From: Terrilactibacillus sp. S3-3
GTDB taxonomy: Bacteria; Bacillota; Bacilli; Bacillales; Sporolactobacillaceae
Reading direction: 5' to 3'
DNA: 64,000 nt
NCBI GenBank assembly: GCA_030437565.1
Contig: CP129291.1
Location: forward strand, 2,542,001 to 2,606,000
The notes under the pieces: model-generated
Told to the model about the DNA's origin: nothing
Databases searched by the model: none
Seen by the model: the letters and a program-made list of their open reading frames with translations, nothing else
In this document: positions 18,719-31,018 of the stretch, piece after piece
Layout: every line of letters starts with the position of its first letter
Position numbering within the stretch: the stretch's first letter is position 1
Position numbers and translations under genes: made by a program

Positions 18719-19714
18719 TTAAAACAAAGTCGTTAAAACATCCTCTAATTTTATTTTTCCAAAATACCGGCCGATATCTATTGTTTTAAGCTTCGCGACA
18801 ACCGCATCGCGTTCATATTTCGTTCCTATAAGCAGCTTTTCAACATCGTAAATATCTTCAATGCTGAAAAAATCACCATAGATCGCCGCCTCATCGATCA
18901 ATCCTTTTTTTACATTCAAGCGGATATCGAGCCCCCCGCTCGGAAAAACGACGCGCGCGCCTGACATTGAAGTCCGGAGATTTTCCATACACCCAGTCCC
19001 AATTCCGATAACGTTTTTCGGCAATGTCATGGATTTTCTCCCAATCGCGATCCGTCAAATGATATTCAGGGATCTGATCTTTCCCGGCAAAAATGAAATG
19101 CAAAAGCAGATTCCTGAATTGATGGATCGTCATATCCTTATTAAGGTGCTCACGGATATTCGTTACCCGGCTTCTGACTGATTTTATTCCTTTTGACTCG
19201 TATTTCTCGGCATCCGGATTCAGCGCTTTGGCAACATTGTCCAAATTGACATCGAAAAGCAAAGTGCCATGGCTGAAAATACGCCCTTTTGTGACGAATT
19301 GCGCATTGCCGGAAATCTTTTTGCCATCCACCGTTAAGTCGTTTCTTCCTTCCAGCTTCGCATCGACCCCCATATGATGCAGCGCTTTGAGAACCGGATC
19401 GGTGAATTTCTTGTAGTTGTTAAAGCTGTCTCCATCGTCTTTGGCAATGAAACTGAAGCTTAAATCTCCTTCATCATTATAGACTGCTCCTCCGCCCGAC
19501 AGGCGTCGCATCACATCAACATGATGCTCCCTTATGTAATCCATATTGATTTCTTCAACTGTATTCTGATTTCTTCCAACGATAACGGTCGGCTTCATTC
19601 TATAAAACAACAGATAGGTTTCATTGATATCAAGCTCATTCAGCGCATATTCTTCTTCAATCGCAAAAAAATGATCGACTGATCAAGAATATCCTGGTTG
19701 TTAATGTACTTCAT
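18719..19714 (-). CDS. lplJ: Lipoate--protein ligase LplJ (frameshifted)
   Basis: LplJ activates lipoate with ATP and attaches it to lipoyl domains such as GcvH and the 2-oxo-acid dehydrogenases. The family motifs RRLSGGGAVYNDEGDLSFSF and SGNAQFVTKGRIFSHGTLLFD (with the lipoyl-AMP-binding Lys) are visible, as is the accessory domain piece GLDIRLNVKKGLIDEAAIYGDFF. Breaks lie near 19610-19640 and 18950. The ATG at 19712-19714 follows AGGAGG. About 330 residues are expected, the size of B. subtilis LplJ. Confidence 0.92.
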
Positions 19715-19986
19715 GGAAAAAAACCTCCTTGTCACAAATCTTCTTATTTCATTCTTTTCGCCAATCGGTGCTTTAAGTTCATGATAGGGCGCACGATTTA
19801 CTCTTGTCCAGCAATTAACCCGGCCGGCAGGCAAAAAAAGAAGTGAAAGTTTATTATAAAATCATGCAATCTTTATGATTGTTAAAATGTTGCAAGTTAT
19901 GAAAAATTAAGGAGATATAAAAAAAAATGATAAAATAAGATTGATGCAATTTTAATACAACTTAGAACAAGAAAAGGTGAGACATC

Positions 19987-21590
19987 ATGCAAAGCAAGAT
20001 GCATCGCGATATTCGCACATTTGCGCTGACGATGACCGGTCTCGGATCAATCATCGGATCCGGATGGCTGTTCGGCTCCTGGAAAGCGGCCAAAGTAGCC
20101 GGTCCCGCAGCCATTTATGCATGGATTATAGGCACCATCATCATTTTGCTGATGGCCTGACATTCGCCGAACTTGGCGCCATGTTCCCGGAAGCCGGCGG
20201 AATGGTTAGATACGGCCATTTTTCCCACGGATCATTAGTTGGATACATTTCCGGCTGGGCGAACTGGATCGCCATTGTTTCCGTTATCCCCGTTGAAGCG
20301 GAAGCCTCCGCCCAATACATGAGTTCATGGCCGTTCGCCTGGGCGCACCGGTTGTACGATGGGCAGCATTTGTCCGTTATCGGCTTAAGCGTGGCAGCCG
20401 TATTAGTTGTGATTTACTTTTTTCTGAACTATTTTACTGTTCAGCTCTTTGCCCGTGTTAATGCGACGATCACCGTGTTCAAATTTATCGTGCCGACACT
20501 GACCATCATCGGCATTTTATTTGCCGGTTTCAATGGCCATAATTTCTCCGCACCGGAACACGGCGGGTTCATGCCGTATGGTTGGTCAGGTGTTTTGACA
20601 GCGATCGCTACGTCCGGGATCGTCTTCGCTTTTAATGGTTTTCAAAGTCCGATCAATCTGGCAGGTGAAGCAAGAAATCCGCAGCGTTCGATTCCGATCG
20701 CTGTTATTGGCTCAATTTTGATGGCCAGTGTCATTTATATTTGTCTCCAAATCACGTTTATCGGCGGTGTGACACCGAAGATGCTCGCACACGGCTGGAG
20801 CGGGTTAAATCTCAATTCTCCGTTTGCCGATTTAGCGATTGCCTGGGGCATTAACTGGCTTGTCCTGCTTCTGTTCGCCGATGCTTTTGTTTCCCCGTCA
20901 GGCACGGGTATCACCTACACCGCGACAACCGCACGAATGGTTTACGGATTAGAAAAAAAACGGTTATTTCCCGCCCGTCTTCGGTCGGATCAGTCCGATT
21001 GTCGGCGTGCCTAGAGCGGCCATGTGGTTTAATTTGTGTGTGTCTTTCATTTTCTTGTTTCTTTTCAGGGGATGGGGCGATTTGGCAAGTGTCATTTCTG
21101 TCGCCACATTGATTTCATATACGACCGGGCCGATTTGCGTCATGGTCTTCAGAGAATCGGCCAGGATCTGAAGCGTCCGCTGAAAATCAAGGGCATGCAT
21201 ATGATCGCCCCGATTGCTTTTATTTGTTCATCATGGATTTATTATTGGGCAACATGGCCGCTCACGGGAAAAGTCACGTTTATTATCCTCATCGGCTTGC
21301 CTATCTATTTCTATTATCAATTCAAATATCATTTTGAAGGATTCAAGAAAGATCTTAAAGCCGGATTATGGCTGATCGCATACCTTGGCTATATGATCGT
21401 CATCTCTTATATTGGCAGCAGCAAGTTCGGCGGATTGAACATCATCCCGTTTGGCTGGGATTTCATCGTCATCGCCCTTTCATCACTGATCTTCTATTAC
21501 TGGGGCATCAAGAGCGGCTGGAAAACAGAATCCTTGAAAAATGCCGGCAAAACCCATTCGGATGCTTCTCAATCGCAAAGTGAAGCATGA
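19987..21590 (+). CDS. APC-family amino-acid permease, AspP/YveA-like (frameshifted)
   Basis: The product is a 12-span amino-acid/proton symporter of the APC superfamily. The start ATG at 19987 follows AAAAGGTGAG and gives MQSKMHRDIRTFALTMTGL, then IIGSGWLFGSWKAAKVAGPAA. The central piece shows VFAFNGFQSPINLAGEARNP, the conserved helix-6 region. Breaks lie near 20150 and 21010-21040. About 530 residues are expected, longer than the twin permeases at 33-37 kb and close to the aspartate symporter YveA, which is only a similarity guess. The terminator at 21602 follows. Confidence 0.75.
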
Positions 21591-21601
21591 TCCGCAAAAA
21601 A

Positions 21602-21638
21602 ACAGGGCCGCTTATCCAGCGGCCCTGTTTTTTTTCGC
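21602..21638 (+). terminator. Terminator of the permease gene
   Basis: ACAGGGCCGC and GCGGCCCTGT form a perfect 10-bp stem followed by eight T bases, 12 bases after the permease stop. It also faces the end of the convergent ABC exporter operon. Confidence 0.9.
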
Positions 21639-21651
21639 GATTTTCTTACCA

Positions 21652-22608
21652 TCAGCTTGTGATGTCTCTTTTTTCAAAGACAAACAGCGAGACGGCCATA
21701 AACAAAATGAAGTAGACGACAAGCACAGACAATGAAAATCCGACTGTCATTCCCTTAGACAGCGGCTCGCCTTCAACGTACTGATAAAGATCCGTATTAT
21801 TGAAAAACAAATACTTGGCATAGTCCTTTCCCCATAAGGCCAGCAGGTTGCTGACAATGGAACCTGCGAACTCGATGACAATGCTAAGGGCAATCGCCAG
21901 CGCGCTGCTTTTTAATAGTGTTGAAATCATCAATGCAAACGCACAAATCATAATCATCCCGAAAAACTCTGAAGAGCCGTAGGCCAAGAAGTGAGTAAAA
22001 AAATCGACACATCATGGATCTGCCCTTGGCGCATATATACATAATGCAGGCTTGTATCTTTGAACCCGAATACGCTCAAACCGACAATGAACGAAAGCAC
22101 CATCAAAAAAAGGAACATCAGCAAGCCGTTAAATAAAACGGAAAGATATTTGGCAACAAGGACTTTCCAGCGTTTGACCGGACGCATTAATACCAGCTTC
22201 AATGTTCCCCAGGAATATTCCTGAGTGACTGTGCTCGCCGCGATAATAATGAGGAACAGCGTGATGATTCCCGAATAATCAAGCGTCGACTTGACAAAAC
22301 CAAGCGCCGTATTATCATACATCGGCGCCACATGATGAGCCAGCCGATATTTATCAATCTTAATCTGCTCTCTATCGGCGCTTTTCAGTTCGTCGGGCAC
22401 ATCTTTGGCTTTAATTTCCATCTGGCTTGTCTTGATCTCTTTTCTAACTTGATCTTGCCAGTCGGCCGGGTGCTTTTCCCGTTTTTTTTAACGTAATGAC
22501 CAGCGACAAAGCAATCGTTAAAATCAGGATCGCCACCATTATCCAAAGCATCTTTCTTTTGTACAATTTCGTATTTTCATTTTGAATCAAACGCAAGAGC
22601 TGGATCAT
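21652..22608 (-). CDS. ABC-2 type transporter permease (frameshifted)
   Basis: This is the membrane subunit of an ABC exporter, with an N-terminal MIQLLRLIQNENTKLYKRKM and a first span, an extracytoplasmic domain, and five further spans including SYSWGTLKLVLMRPVKR-like sequence (TQEYSWGTLKLVLMRP), which is typical of the NatB/BcrB-like class. Breaks lie near 22490 and 21960-21990. The start overlaps the end of the ATPase gene by four bases (ATGA), so the two are translationally coupled. The substrate is unknown; bacitracin-type peptides or sodium are examples for relatives. Confidence 0.8.
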
Positions 22609-23531
22609 TCCGCATGCCCCCCTTTTGTTTTAGCCAAAAACCGCTCTTCCAGAGATTTTTTTTCATCCATTCAAGACTGAACACATCAAAGTGCTCGGCC
22701 ACCAGTTTTCGGTTAAGTTCCGGGATATCCTCATGTGGAAGCGTCACCAGCAGCTTGTCTCCATCTTTTTCAACGTCATATTGCTGCCTGATCAGCCATT
22801 GGAGAGCCTCGTTTTGCGGTTCAATCCGCAAAGCGATTCTCGGCGTCTCCGTCTTTTCTTCAACTTCACGGACTTGTTCCGAATCGGTTATTTCCCCTTT
22901 TTGAATAATGACGATTCGATCGCATAATAATTCCATCTCCGACAGCAAATGGCTGGAGACAAAGACAGCGAGTCCTGCTTCGCGCGACAGCCGCTTTAAG
23001 TAGTCGCGAATTTCATGGATCCCTTCCGGATCAAGCCCGTTAGTCGGCTCATCAAGAATCAGCAAATCAGGCGAATGAAGGAGGGCCTGTGCCAGTCCAA
23101 GCCGCTGGCGCATCCCTAACGAATACGTTTTAACTTTCTTGTGTATCGCTTTTCCAGTCCAGTCCGACCAATTTTGTGACTTCATTGATCCGTTTTTTTG
23201 TTAACCGGGCCGATCATCCGCTGAAAAAAACAACTAAATTATCATAGCCGGTCAAAAATTTGTACATTTCCGGATTTTCGATAATACCGCCGACATGTTT
23301 TAAAGCTTGTTCTTTATTTTTCTTGACGCTGTAGCCGTCAATCGTGACATCGCCCTCGGTCATGCTCATCAGACCGACCATCATCCGCATCGTCGTTGTC
23401 TTGCCCGCTCCGTTCGGTCCGAGAAAACCGAGAATTTCTCCTTTATTGATGTCAAAATTCAGATTTTTAACCAGTGTCTTCTTGCCGATTCGCTTCGTTA
23501 AACGCCGAATCTTGGCCACCGTTTCCGCCAT
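22605..23531 (-). CDS. ABC transporter ATP-binding protein (frameshifted)
   Basis: The ATPase drives the adjacent permease. Walker A is GPNGAGKTTTMRMM, the signature is YSLGMRQRLGLAQ, Walker B is LLILDEPTNGLDPEG and the switch His is in VSSHLLSEM. The frame breaks near 23190-23215 and again near 22660, where an A tract must change to read KSLEERFLAKTKGGHAE and reach the TGA that overlaps the permease ATG. About 308 residues are expected. The ATG at 23529-23531 starts MAETVAKI. The 320 bases upstream to yhgE (23532-23854) hold a weak GC-rich dyad near 23770-23810 and no gene. Confidence 0.88.
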
Positions 23532-23854
23532 TTGTTCACCCCATTATGTATTTTATTTTGAAGCGCTATGATGATAAGTTCTTCTTCCATTATAAGTCTA
23601 CGAATCAATCAAAATAAAGTTACAATAACATGGAATGAGCCTTTTTAAACCGGCTGCGCTGCGTCCAAAATGCGATCTTGTCGGCGGACTTTTATCCCGA
23701 TCCCGCGGTAAGACCGTTCTGCCTACTCAGAAGCTTAAGCCGGGTGCCAAAAGCTGAATGGATAAAAAGCGGCTGCTCCACAGGTCTTCGCTGACCTTGA
23801 AACAACCGCTCCATGTTCCGATATCAATGGCTTTAATACGCATCGATCAATCTT

Positions 23855-26439
23855 TTACCCGGCTGCATGATGCTCTTCGGCATCGGCAGCGACCCGATGC
23901 CGGCGATTAAACATCAACGTATAGGTCGCTATCGTCAGCAGCAGAAATACAATCATGAAACCGAAAAGGACTAAGCTGTTTCCGATTAACATGCCGCCCT
24001 GGCCGTAAGCAATAATATTTCTAAATCCGCCGACACTGTATGTCATCGGCAGAATGTAAGACAGCGGCTGAATCGAACTTGGGATCAATTGAACGGCATA
24101 AGCACCGCCGTTAGTGACAAGCTGGAAGATGAGTAAAATAACGGCGATGAACCGCCCGACGTTGTCAAACGATCCTGCTAAAAATTCGATGATGGCCATA
24201 AACGTCATGCTGACCAATATCGTAAAGAAGATAAAAACCGGTACGCTCGAAACGGCCAGCCCCAGTCCCTTTAGAGCGACAATATCAACCAGAAGGGCTT
24301 GACCGACCGCCATAATTGTGAGTACAAAGAACTTACTGATGGCAATGCTCCAGCCTGATCTTGGATAACCGGCCGGACGACCCATGTCATAAACAATAGT
24401 CAGGAATAAAGCACCGACAAATAACCCAAGGGAGATAAAATAGGGTGCGAACCCTCCGCCAAGCGTGGCGACACGCGTGTGGGTCGCGTCGACCATTTTC
24501 ACCGGTTCGGCAAACTGTTTCGCATGGCCGTTATCCGTCGGCGTATCGGCCAGTTGCGAATGTGCATCGCCAAGATTATTACCTAATGTCTGATTGCCTT
24601 TCGAGAGGCTTTCAGCGCCGCTCATCAGTTTTCCGCTGCCGTTCGACATTTGCTGCGTACCGTCAGACAATTGTGACAGGCCGGCCGTTAACTGATTCAT
24701 ATTGCCGGAAAGCTGACTTGCGCCGGACGCCAGCTGTTTTTGACCGTTGTTCAGTGTTTGAATGCCGGAAACGAGTGTCGGCCACGTTTTGTTCAGCTGT
24801 TCATTGCCGTTTTTTAAACTTTCGGCTCCTTTCCCTAATTGATCGACGCCGCCGGCATATTCTCCGATACCGGTTGACAAACTGTTAATACCGCTGACGA
24901 GTCCCGGCGCCTCCGCATTCAACTGCCCGATTCCGGCAGCCAGCTGATCGGCACCTGATTTCAGCAAAGGCACACCGTTCGCCAGTTTTTCCTGACCGCT
25001 TACGAGCTGAGAGACCCCTGAATTTAATCCGGGTTGATCCTTCGTGCCATTGAGGGCCGTTAGCAGGCTGTTAAAACCGCCATTTAACTGAGCGACTTGA
25101 TCGCTTGATTGCTCTTGCAATTGTGTTTGGATTTTCGTTAGATCACTTTGTACCTCTGTCAATTGTTCTTCCGTTCTGTTTAGCTCAGTAGTCTGGGCCG
25201 CTTTCACCTTGGCGAGCAAGCTGTTCTTTTGTTCTTCCGTCAGGCTGCTGTCATCTTGAATCGTTTTAACAATCGTTCCATTGCTTTCTGCCTGTTCGGT
25301 CACCACACTCGTTAAATTATCTTTGATACTTTTTTCAATTTGAGTCAAGGAGCTCGCTGTTTGAGAGCTATTCGTCTGCTTTTTCATCTCTTCAATGCCT
25401 TGTGTCAATTTTTTAAGTCCGTCTACTAATTGCTGCGGATTTTCTTTTTGGGCATTCTTGACCTGGCTCTCCAGATTGTCAATTCCCGACTGCAGCTGTT
25501 TGCTTCCTGCTGCCAGCGCCGGGATACCGTTTTCATTATCAAGTAGCTTACCTGATTCTGAGCTTAACAGCTTGCTCCCATTAATCAGCTGGCCGCTGTT
25601 TTGCGTCAGCTTCTCCGTACCCCCGGCCAGCGCACTCGCCCCCGCGGCAAGTTTGGCAATATCGCCGCTGTTCGCATTCGTTTGGCTGTACAGTTCGCCT
25701 GACCCTTTCGCCGCTGTTTGCAGCCCGCTCGTCAGCTCTGAGGCACCGGAGGCAAGCTTCGCCGAACCGCCTTGCAGCTCTCCTTCCGCTTCAGCTAAAT
25801 CCTTAAAATGACTTTTCAGCTCTTTTAAACCATGATACTCTTTGCCGCTGCCTTTTGACAGTTTATCGGCGCCCTTTTTCGCCTTGCCGAGACCGTCCGT
25901 CAACTCGTCCAACGATGCATACATGGATTTAACATAGGCTTTTGTCACTTCAGCAGAAACTTTTGATTTAATTTCTCTCATGCCCGTTTCCGAGATTTTT
26001 GATGCAACAAAATTATAGTCTCGATTGACTTCATAATCCAATTTTGCCTGTTTCAACTGGTTGTTTTTAAGGCTTGCCGCATTTTTCGAGAAGTTTTCCG
26101 GAATACGAATCACCATATAGTAGCGGTTTTGCTTGAAGCCTTTGTTGTCTGCGCTTTTTTTTCACTAACGAACTTCCAGTCAAATTGATCGTTTTTCTTT
26201 AATTCCTTCACTAGACTATTGCCGGCATTCAATTGTTTCCCGGATAAAGCGGCACCGGTATCTTGATTGACGATCGCCACCGGCAGATGTCCCGTCCTGC
26301 CATAAGCGTCCCAGAATGCATAAAGAAACATGCCGGCGTATAAAAGGGGAATGGTCATGACAGCGACCATATAAATGATTTTCTGCGGTTTAGTTACAAT
26401 GTCTTTCACTTCACTCCAAAACAATTGAAAAACAGTCAT
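23855..26439 (-). CDS. yhgE: YhgE/Pip-family membrane protein with long coiled-coil ectodomain (frameshifted)
   Basis: The protein has a short cytoplasmic start, one span (IIYMVAVMTIPLLYAGMFLY), a large outside region of about 600 residues, and five or six C-terminal spans in an ABC-2-like module. The outside region is a long run of roughly heptad-to-undecad units of the form L-x-x-G with frequent SGxxxLxxG, predicted as coiled coil. Relatives include phage-infection protein Pip and YueB, the SPP1 receptor. The frame breaks once near 26110-26150. The ATG at 26437-26439 is the likely start. yhgD lies upstream, and both have matching 23-bp operators, so YhgD probably represses yhgE. The order matches B. 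subtilis. Confidence 0.88.
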
Positions 26440-26518
26440 CAAAAAAAACATCCCTTCCACCAAGACCCGGAATAGTGCCAGGTCTTAAAAATTGCTAATC
26501 GGTTCTTTCAACATAAAA

Positions 26519-26541
26519 TGACCAATTTAGTCAAACGGTCA
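26519..26541 (-). promoter_or_regulatory. YhgD operator-like site upstream of yhgE
   Basis: TGACCAATTTAGTCAAACGGTCA is a 23-bp imperfect palindrome with TGACC and GGTCA ends. It lies 80 bases before yhgE and matches the length and ends of the perfect palindrome in front of yhgD at 27291-27313. Confidence 0.65.
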
Positions 26542-26692
26542 TTCTATGGTAATAAAAAAACTTGGCCAAGCTGAAGCTTCAGTCACTGACCGAGCTTTTG
26601 CCGCAAGCGTTTTATAATTATAAACCTATTTCTGCAATCCGCCTTCTAAAGCCCTAAAACGGGACCGCCTTTGCTTCCGCAAACCTTTGTCA

Positions 26693-27272
26693 TCAGGTTC
26701 TTTTCAGCCCTTTTGCGAGATAGAGATCGAATAAATCGGCGATTTTCTCGCGTGACAGCGGCTCGTGCCGCTGCTCCCATTCAAAGACAAGCGAAAGATA
26801 TAAATGCAAAATGACAAAAGCTGTGATTCTCGGGCTGCACGGCTTAATCTCGTTTTTTGCGATGGCCTCTTTCACATAGCCCTCGAAAAAAAAAAAAAGA
26901 ATGGCGTCTTCCAGTCTGGTTAAGGCCTGCTGAGCCTGCAATGTGCCGAATTCTTTTACTTCCTGTGTTAATTTGATTGTCAATTGATGCTCTTTACGCA
27001 GCTCCAGCATGTCATAGAGGGCATGGTGAAGGTTATCAAAAAAGCTGTCTTCCGGACGAATGGCATTTAAGGCGACACGCTTTAAATTGCGGATAAACTG
27101 ATTCATAATCTCATAAAACAATTCCTCCTTGTTTTTTAAAAAAAGTATAAATGGTGCCTTTGCCGACATTTGCAATGCGCGCAACAAGATCCATTGTTGT
27201 CGCCCTGTAGCCGAATGATGTAAAGGCCTGCTCTGCTGCCGCTAAAACGCTCGCTTTTCGATCGAAAGTCAT
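26693..27272 (-). CDS. yhgD: TetR-family regulator YhgD (frameshifted)
   Basis: The N-terminal HTH reads LAAAEQAFTSFGYRATTMDLVARIANVGKGTIYTFF, the TetR signature, and the C-terminal ligand domain follows in another frame from KNKEELFYEIMNQFI. The break is at the A/T tract near 27125-27140. After merging the protein has about 192 residues. The ATG at 27270-27272 starts MTFDRKA. A perfect palindrome (27291-27313) sits directly before the start, so the protein probably represses itself and the yhgE gene downstream. The gene order hemY-yhgD-yhgE is that of B. subtilis. Confidence 0.88.
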
Positions 27273-27290
27273 ATCCCTATCACCATCTAT

Positions 27291-27313
27291 TGACCAAATT
27301 AAGAATTTGGTCA
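27291..27313 (-). promoter_or_regulatory. Perfect palindromic operator upstream of yhgD
   Basis: TGACCAAATT, AAG, AATTTGGTCA is a perfect 10-bp inverted repeat with a 3-base centre. It lies 19 bases before the yhgD start, where it would block initiation. It shares ends and length with the site at 26519-26541. Confidence 0.75.
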
Positions 27314-27413
27314 GTTTATATATGAATAATATCACAGCAAAAACCGATGAGCAAGAGAAAATCATTTCTCCCGCCCATCGGTTGTAAGAACAGAAATCGG
27401 ATGTTCCTTTTGC

Positions 27414-28812
27414 TCATTTTACCGGTTCTTGCAAAAATAATCCGGCAATCAACTTCTCCGCCGCTGATTTTCCTTGGCGGATGCAATCGGGAAGGCCAAC
27501 ACCATCGTAGGAAATGCCGGCCGGATAGACATTTGGATACTGCCGGCTCATTTCTTCATTGATCGTCTGCAGCCATTTAAGATGCCCAACTGCGTATTGC
27601 GGCATGGATTGTTTCAAGCGCGTCACAATTGAAAAATCAGGATCCTTTTCGATCCGCGTATGTCGTCGATGTTTCGTAAATCCCTGAGCGATGCCGCAAT
27701 GAGCGCGTCATCCGATTTATCGACAATCGCTTCATCGCCCGGCTTGCCGACAAAGGCTCGAAGCAGTGCTTTGCCTTCCGGAGCCGTGTGCGGCCATTTC
27801 AAATGTGTCCATGTTGCCGCAGTGATCGACACTGGTTCCTTTCTCGAAACGACAAAACCCGTTCCTTCCAGGCTCAGCTTAACGTCTTTTGCGTCAAAAG
27901 CCATGGCAACCGTTGCCACACTCGTATCCGGATCGGCATGCGGCCGCCGCAGATAGTCAGCATTCGGGAAAAGCTTTTCAACACCCGCGTGCGGAATCGC
28001 CAGCACGACGCCGTCGGCCATGACCCGCTCGCCGTTTGACAGGTCAAGCTGGTAGCGATCCGGCGTTTTTTCGATCCGCACAATCCCGGCGCCCATTTTC
28101 GCCCGGCTGCCAAGATGGGCCGCCAGACTGTCTACAAGCGCGCTTAGCCCCGTCCGCAATGTGGCAAACTGACTCGATTTCTTTCTTGGGGCTTTCCCGT
28201 TCACACCCAGGATAAGGCTCCGTGATTTCTTTTCAATCTCTTTAAATTGCGGCAGCGTCGCCGCCAGGCTCAGCCGGTAAATTTTGCCGCCGTAGACACC
28301 GGACAGAAGCGGGGCAATGATCGATTCGACCATTTCATGACCCAGCCGTTTTTCAAAAAAATCGCCAACCGACATATCTTCATAAGGAGGCAAAGCGGGC
28401 ATGAACAAATCGTCCAGAACTCTCGCTTTGCCGTCATCCGACAATAAAGCTGAATCCAAAAAAGGCTTGAGCTGACCGGGAACGCCCATTACAGAGCCTT
28501 CAGGAATAATATGCAGCCGGCCGCCTCTTAAAATATAAGACTTTCCGGTATGATTGGAAACCAGCTCCCCGGCCAGGCCGAGATCGTTTACAAGCTCTAA
28601 TGCAGCTGGTTTCCGCTTTAGAAACGAATCGGGTCCTTTTTCAATCACACAAACCCCCGATGTTCGGTTTCAATTTTGCCGCCAAAACGCTTGTTAGCTT
28701 CATACAGCGTCACATCGAGCGGCAGGTCTTTTTCTTCCGCCATTATTTGCAAATAGTAAGCGGCGCTTAGTCCCGTGATCCCGCCGCCGACGACCACAAT
28801 TTTTTTACCCAT
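27414..28812 (-). CDS. hemY: Coproporphyrinogen III oxidase / protoporphyrinogen oxidase HemY (CgoX) (frameshifted)
   Basis: HemY is the FAD enzyme that oxidises coproporphyrinogen III to coproporphyrin III in the haem pathway of Gram-positive bacteria. The N-terminus [21 protein letters not shown] is the dinucleotide-binding motif; later segments include [20 protein letters not shown] and, at the C-terminus, [21 protein letters not shown]. Breaks lie near 28650 and 27625. The start ATG at 28810-28812 overlaps the hemH stop, and about 465 residues are expected. It is the last gene of the hemE-hemH-hemY run. Confidence 0.92.
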
Positions 28813-29770
28813 GAAGGATCTTCCTTCCCTCGTTGCATTTTTTCAAGACCGCCGAAGCCAGACAGTCAATGAACGCCGGATCGCTATTAGGCATATCCGG
28901 GCGATGATAATGCGCGCCCAGTTCTTCCACAACCGCTTTGCATTCCTTGTCATTGTCATAAAGGACTTCGAGGTGTTCAGCAATAAAACCAATCGGGCAA
29001 AAAACAAAATGCTTGTAGTGTTCTTTCCGGTAAAGCTCGCGCGTGACATCCAAAACATCCGGTCCAAGCCATGGATCCGGCGTTTTGCCCGCGCTCTGCC
29101 AGGCTTGAACATAATGGCGAACGCGGGCCCGTTCTGCGATCGCTTCCATCGTTTCTCTTACCTGTTCCGGATAGGGATCGCCATTCTTCAGAATCTTCTC
29201 CGGCAAACTATGGGCGGAAAAAAAAACAACAAGCGTTTCATCATGTTCATTTTCGGGAATATTAGAATATACTTTTTGTAGCTGATCCGACCAAAATTGA
29301 ATAAACTGCGGCTCGCGATACCAGCTTTCAATAGCTGAAATCTTAGGATAACCGAGTTCATCCGCCTTGCTTATCGCTCGGTCATTGTAAGACTTCACGC
29401 TGAATTTGGAATAGTGCGGAGCTAGGACGAGGCTGATCGCTTCTTCAATCCCGTCATCATGCATCGCCTTAACAGCATCCTCGATGAACGGATGAATATA
29501 TTTCAAGCCTAGATACACGTTAAACTCAATCTCATCCTGCCTCTCGTTCAGGACTCGATCCAGGGCCCCGGCCTGCTCACGCGTGATTTTCGCCAGCGGC
29601 GACGAACCGCCGATGGCCTGATAACGGCGCGTTAAATCTGCTAACTGGGCATCGCTCGGTCTTCTCCCATGGCGAATATTTGTATAGTAAGGTTCAATAT
29701 CCTCTGCCTTATAGGGCGTTCCATAGGCCATTAAAAGCAGGCCCATCCGCTTTTTTTCCACGTCAGCCAC
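28805..29770 (-). CDS. hemH: Coproporphyrin ferrochelatase HemH (CpfC)
   Basis: HemH inserts ferrous iron into coproporphyrin III in the coproporphyrin-dependent haem pathway. The 321-residue frame is intact and of normal length. It shows [20 protein letters not shown] at the N-terminus, [18 protein letters not shown] in the middle, [14 protein letters not shown] with the catalytic His, and [20 protein letters not shown] with the conserved Glu region. It lies between hemE (3 bases upstream) and hemY (8-base overlap), so the three genes form an operon. Confidence 0.97.
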   Translation of the reverse strand: MADVEKKRMGLLLMAYGTPYKAEDIEPYYTNIRHGRRPSDAQLADLTRRYQAIGGSSPLAKITREQAGALDRVLNERQDEIEFNVYLGLKYIHPFIEDAVKAMHDDGIEEAISLVLAPHYSKFSVKSYNDRAISKADELGYPKISAIESWYREPQFIQFWSDQLQKVYSNIPENEHDETLVVFFSAHSLPEKILKNGDPYPEQVRETMEAIAERARVRHYVQAWQSAGKTPDPWLGPDVLDVTRELYRKEHYKHFVFCPIGFIAEHLEVLYDNDKECKAVVEELGAHYHRPDMPNSDPAFIDCLASAVLKKCNEGRKILHG

Positions 29771-29773
29771 CTC

Positions 29774-30817
29774 TTAAAGTGATTTTGAGTAATCATGAAT
29801 AAAATCTGTTAATGCCTTCAGTTTTTCCACTTTTGCTTCCGGAAAAACCCCGTGGCCGAGATTAAAAATATGACCCGGCGCTTCTTTTGCTTCATCTATC
29901 ACTTGCTTTGCCCGTTCTTTTAATAACGGCAGCGGGGCCAAAAGCAGCGATGGATCAATATTTCCCTGCAGCGCTTTTGTCACGCCAAGCGCCCGTGCCT
30001 CTCTTACCGATGTGCGCCAATCTAAAGAGATGACATCGACTGGAAGCTGATTCCACTCTCCAAGTAAATGTCCGGCTCCGCTGGCAAAATAAATGGTCAC
30101 AGCTCCCGTCTTCTTCAAAGCGTTAAATATTTTGCGCATGGTCGGCCAATAAACTCGCTGTAATCCTGGCTTCCCACAGCTCCGACCCATGAATCAAAAA
30201 CTTGAACCGCTTTTGCACCGGCCGCAATCTGCGCCTCTAAATAAACGATTGTCGTCTCCGCCAGTCTGTCAAGGAGCGCCCGCCAAACATCGGGTTGGGC
30301 GTACATGAAGCCCTTAGTCCGGTGATAATCCTTTGAAGGTCCCCCTTCGATTAAATAACTGGCCAGCGTGAAAGGGGCACCGGCAAAACCGATCAGCGGT
30401 ACACTCAATTGTTCATTCAATAGTTTGACCGTTTCTATAACATATGGAACGTCCCGTTCAGGCAGAAGTTCTTTCAACCCTCTTACATCAATCAGCGAGG
30501 CAATCGGATGTTCAATGACAGGCCCCACACCTTCTACAATGTCAAGATCGACACCGGTCGCTTTTAATGGTGTCATGATATCCGCAAATAGTATCGCCGC
30601 ATCCACTCCCAGCTGTTCGACAGGAAGCCGGGTGACTTCGGCACATACTTCAGGATGGTGGCTGATTTCAAAAAAGGAATATTTTTGCCTGATGGCACGA
30701 TATTCCGGCTGATAGCGCCCAGCCTGGCGCATATACCACACCGGCGTATAAGGAACGCTCTGTTTTTTGCACGCTCTTAAAAAAAACATCATTCATCGTT
30801 TGTTTCTTCACATTCAC
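29774..30817 (-). CDS. hemE: Uroporphyrinogen decarboxylase HemE (frameshifted)
   Basis: HemE decarboxylates uroporphyrinogen III to coproporphyrinogen III. The N-terminal signature [16 protein letters not shown] and the segment [18 protein letters not shown] are present, as are [14 protein letters not shown] and [12 protein letters not shown] near the end. The frame breaks near 30780-30800 at a T8 tract (MNDVFLRACKK restored) and near 30150-30190. The start is probably GTG 30815-30817, six bases after GGAAGGG; ATG 30801 is possible. About 346 residues are expected. The 200-base gap to pbpF (30818-31018) holds the presumed promoter. Confidence 0.92.
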
Positions 30818-31018
30818 TCGGCACCCTTCCCACGGCGCAAAATAGTCGACGCCGATGCTCCTAATAATCAAAACCTCGGGATCTATCCGCCTTTTGGAGT
30901 TCTATAAATACGGACAGACCTTTTCTTAAACTTCTATCATATTTATTTTAGGGAAAAGCGGGACAAATTGCACCTGAAAGTTCCTACTTTTTTCTAATGT
31001 TCGATTTTCTGCCTTATT

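Noticed and set aside
25395..25811. 138-codon open frame opposite yhgE, rich in Ser, Pro and Leu
   Set aside because: It is the mirror of the repetitive coiled-coil coding strand of yhgE; no ribosome site and no family.
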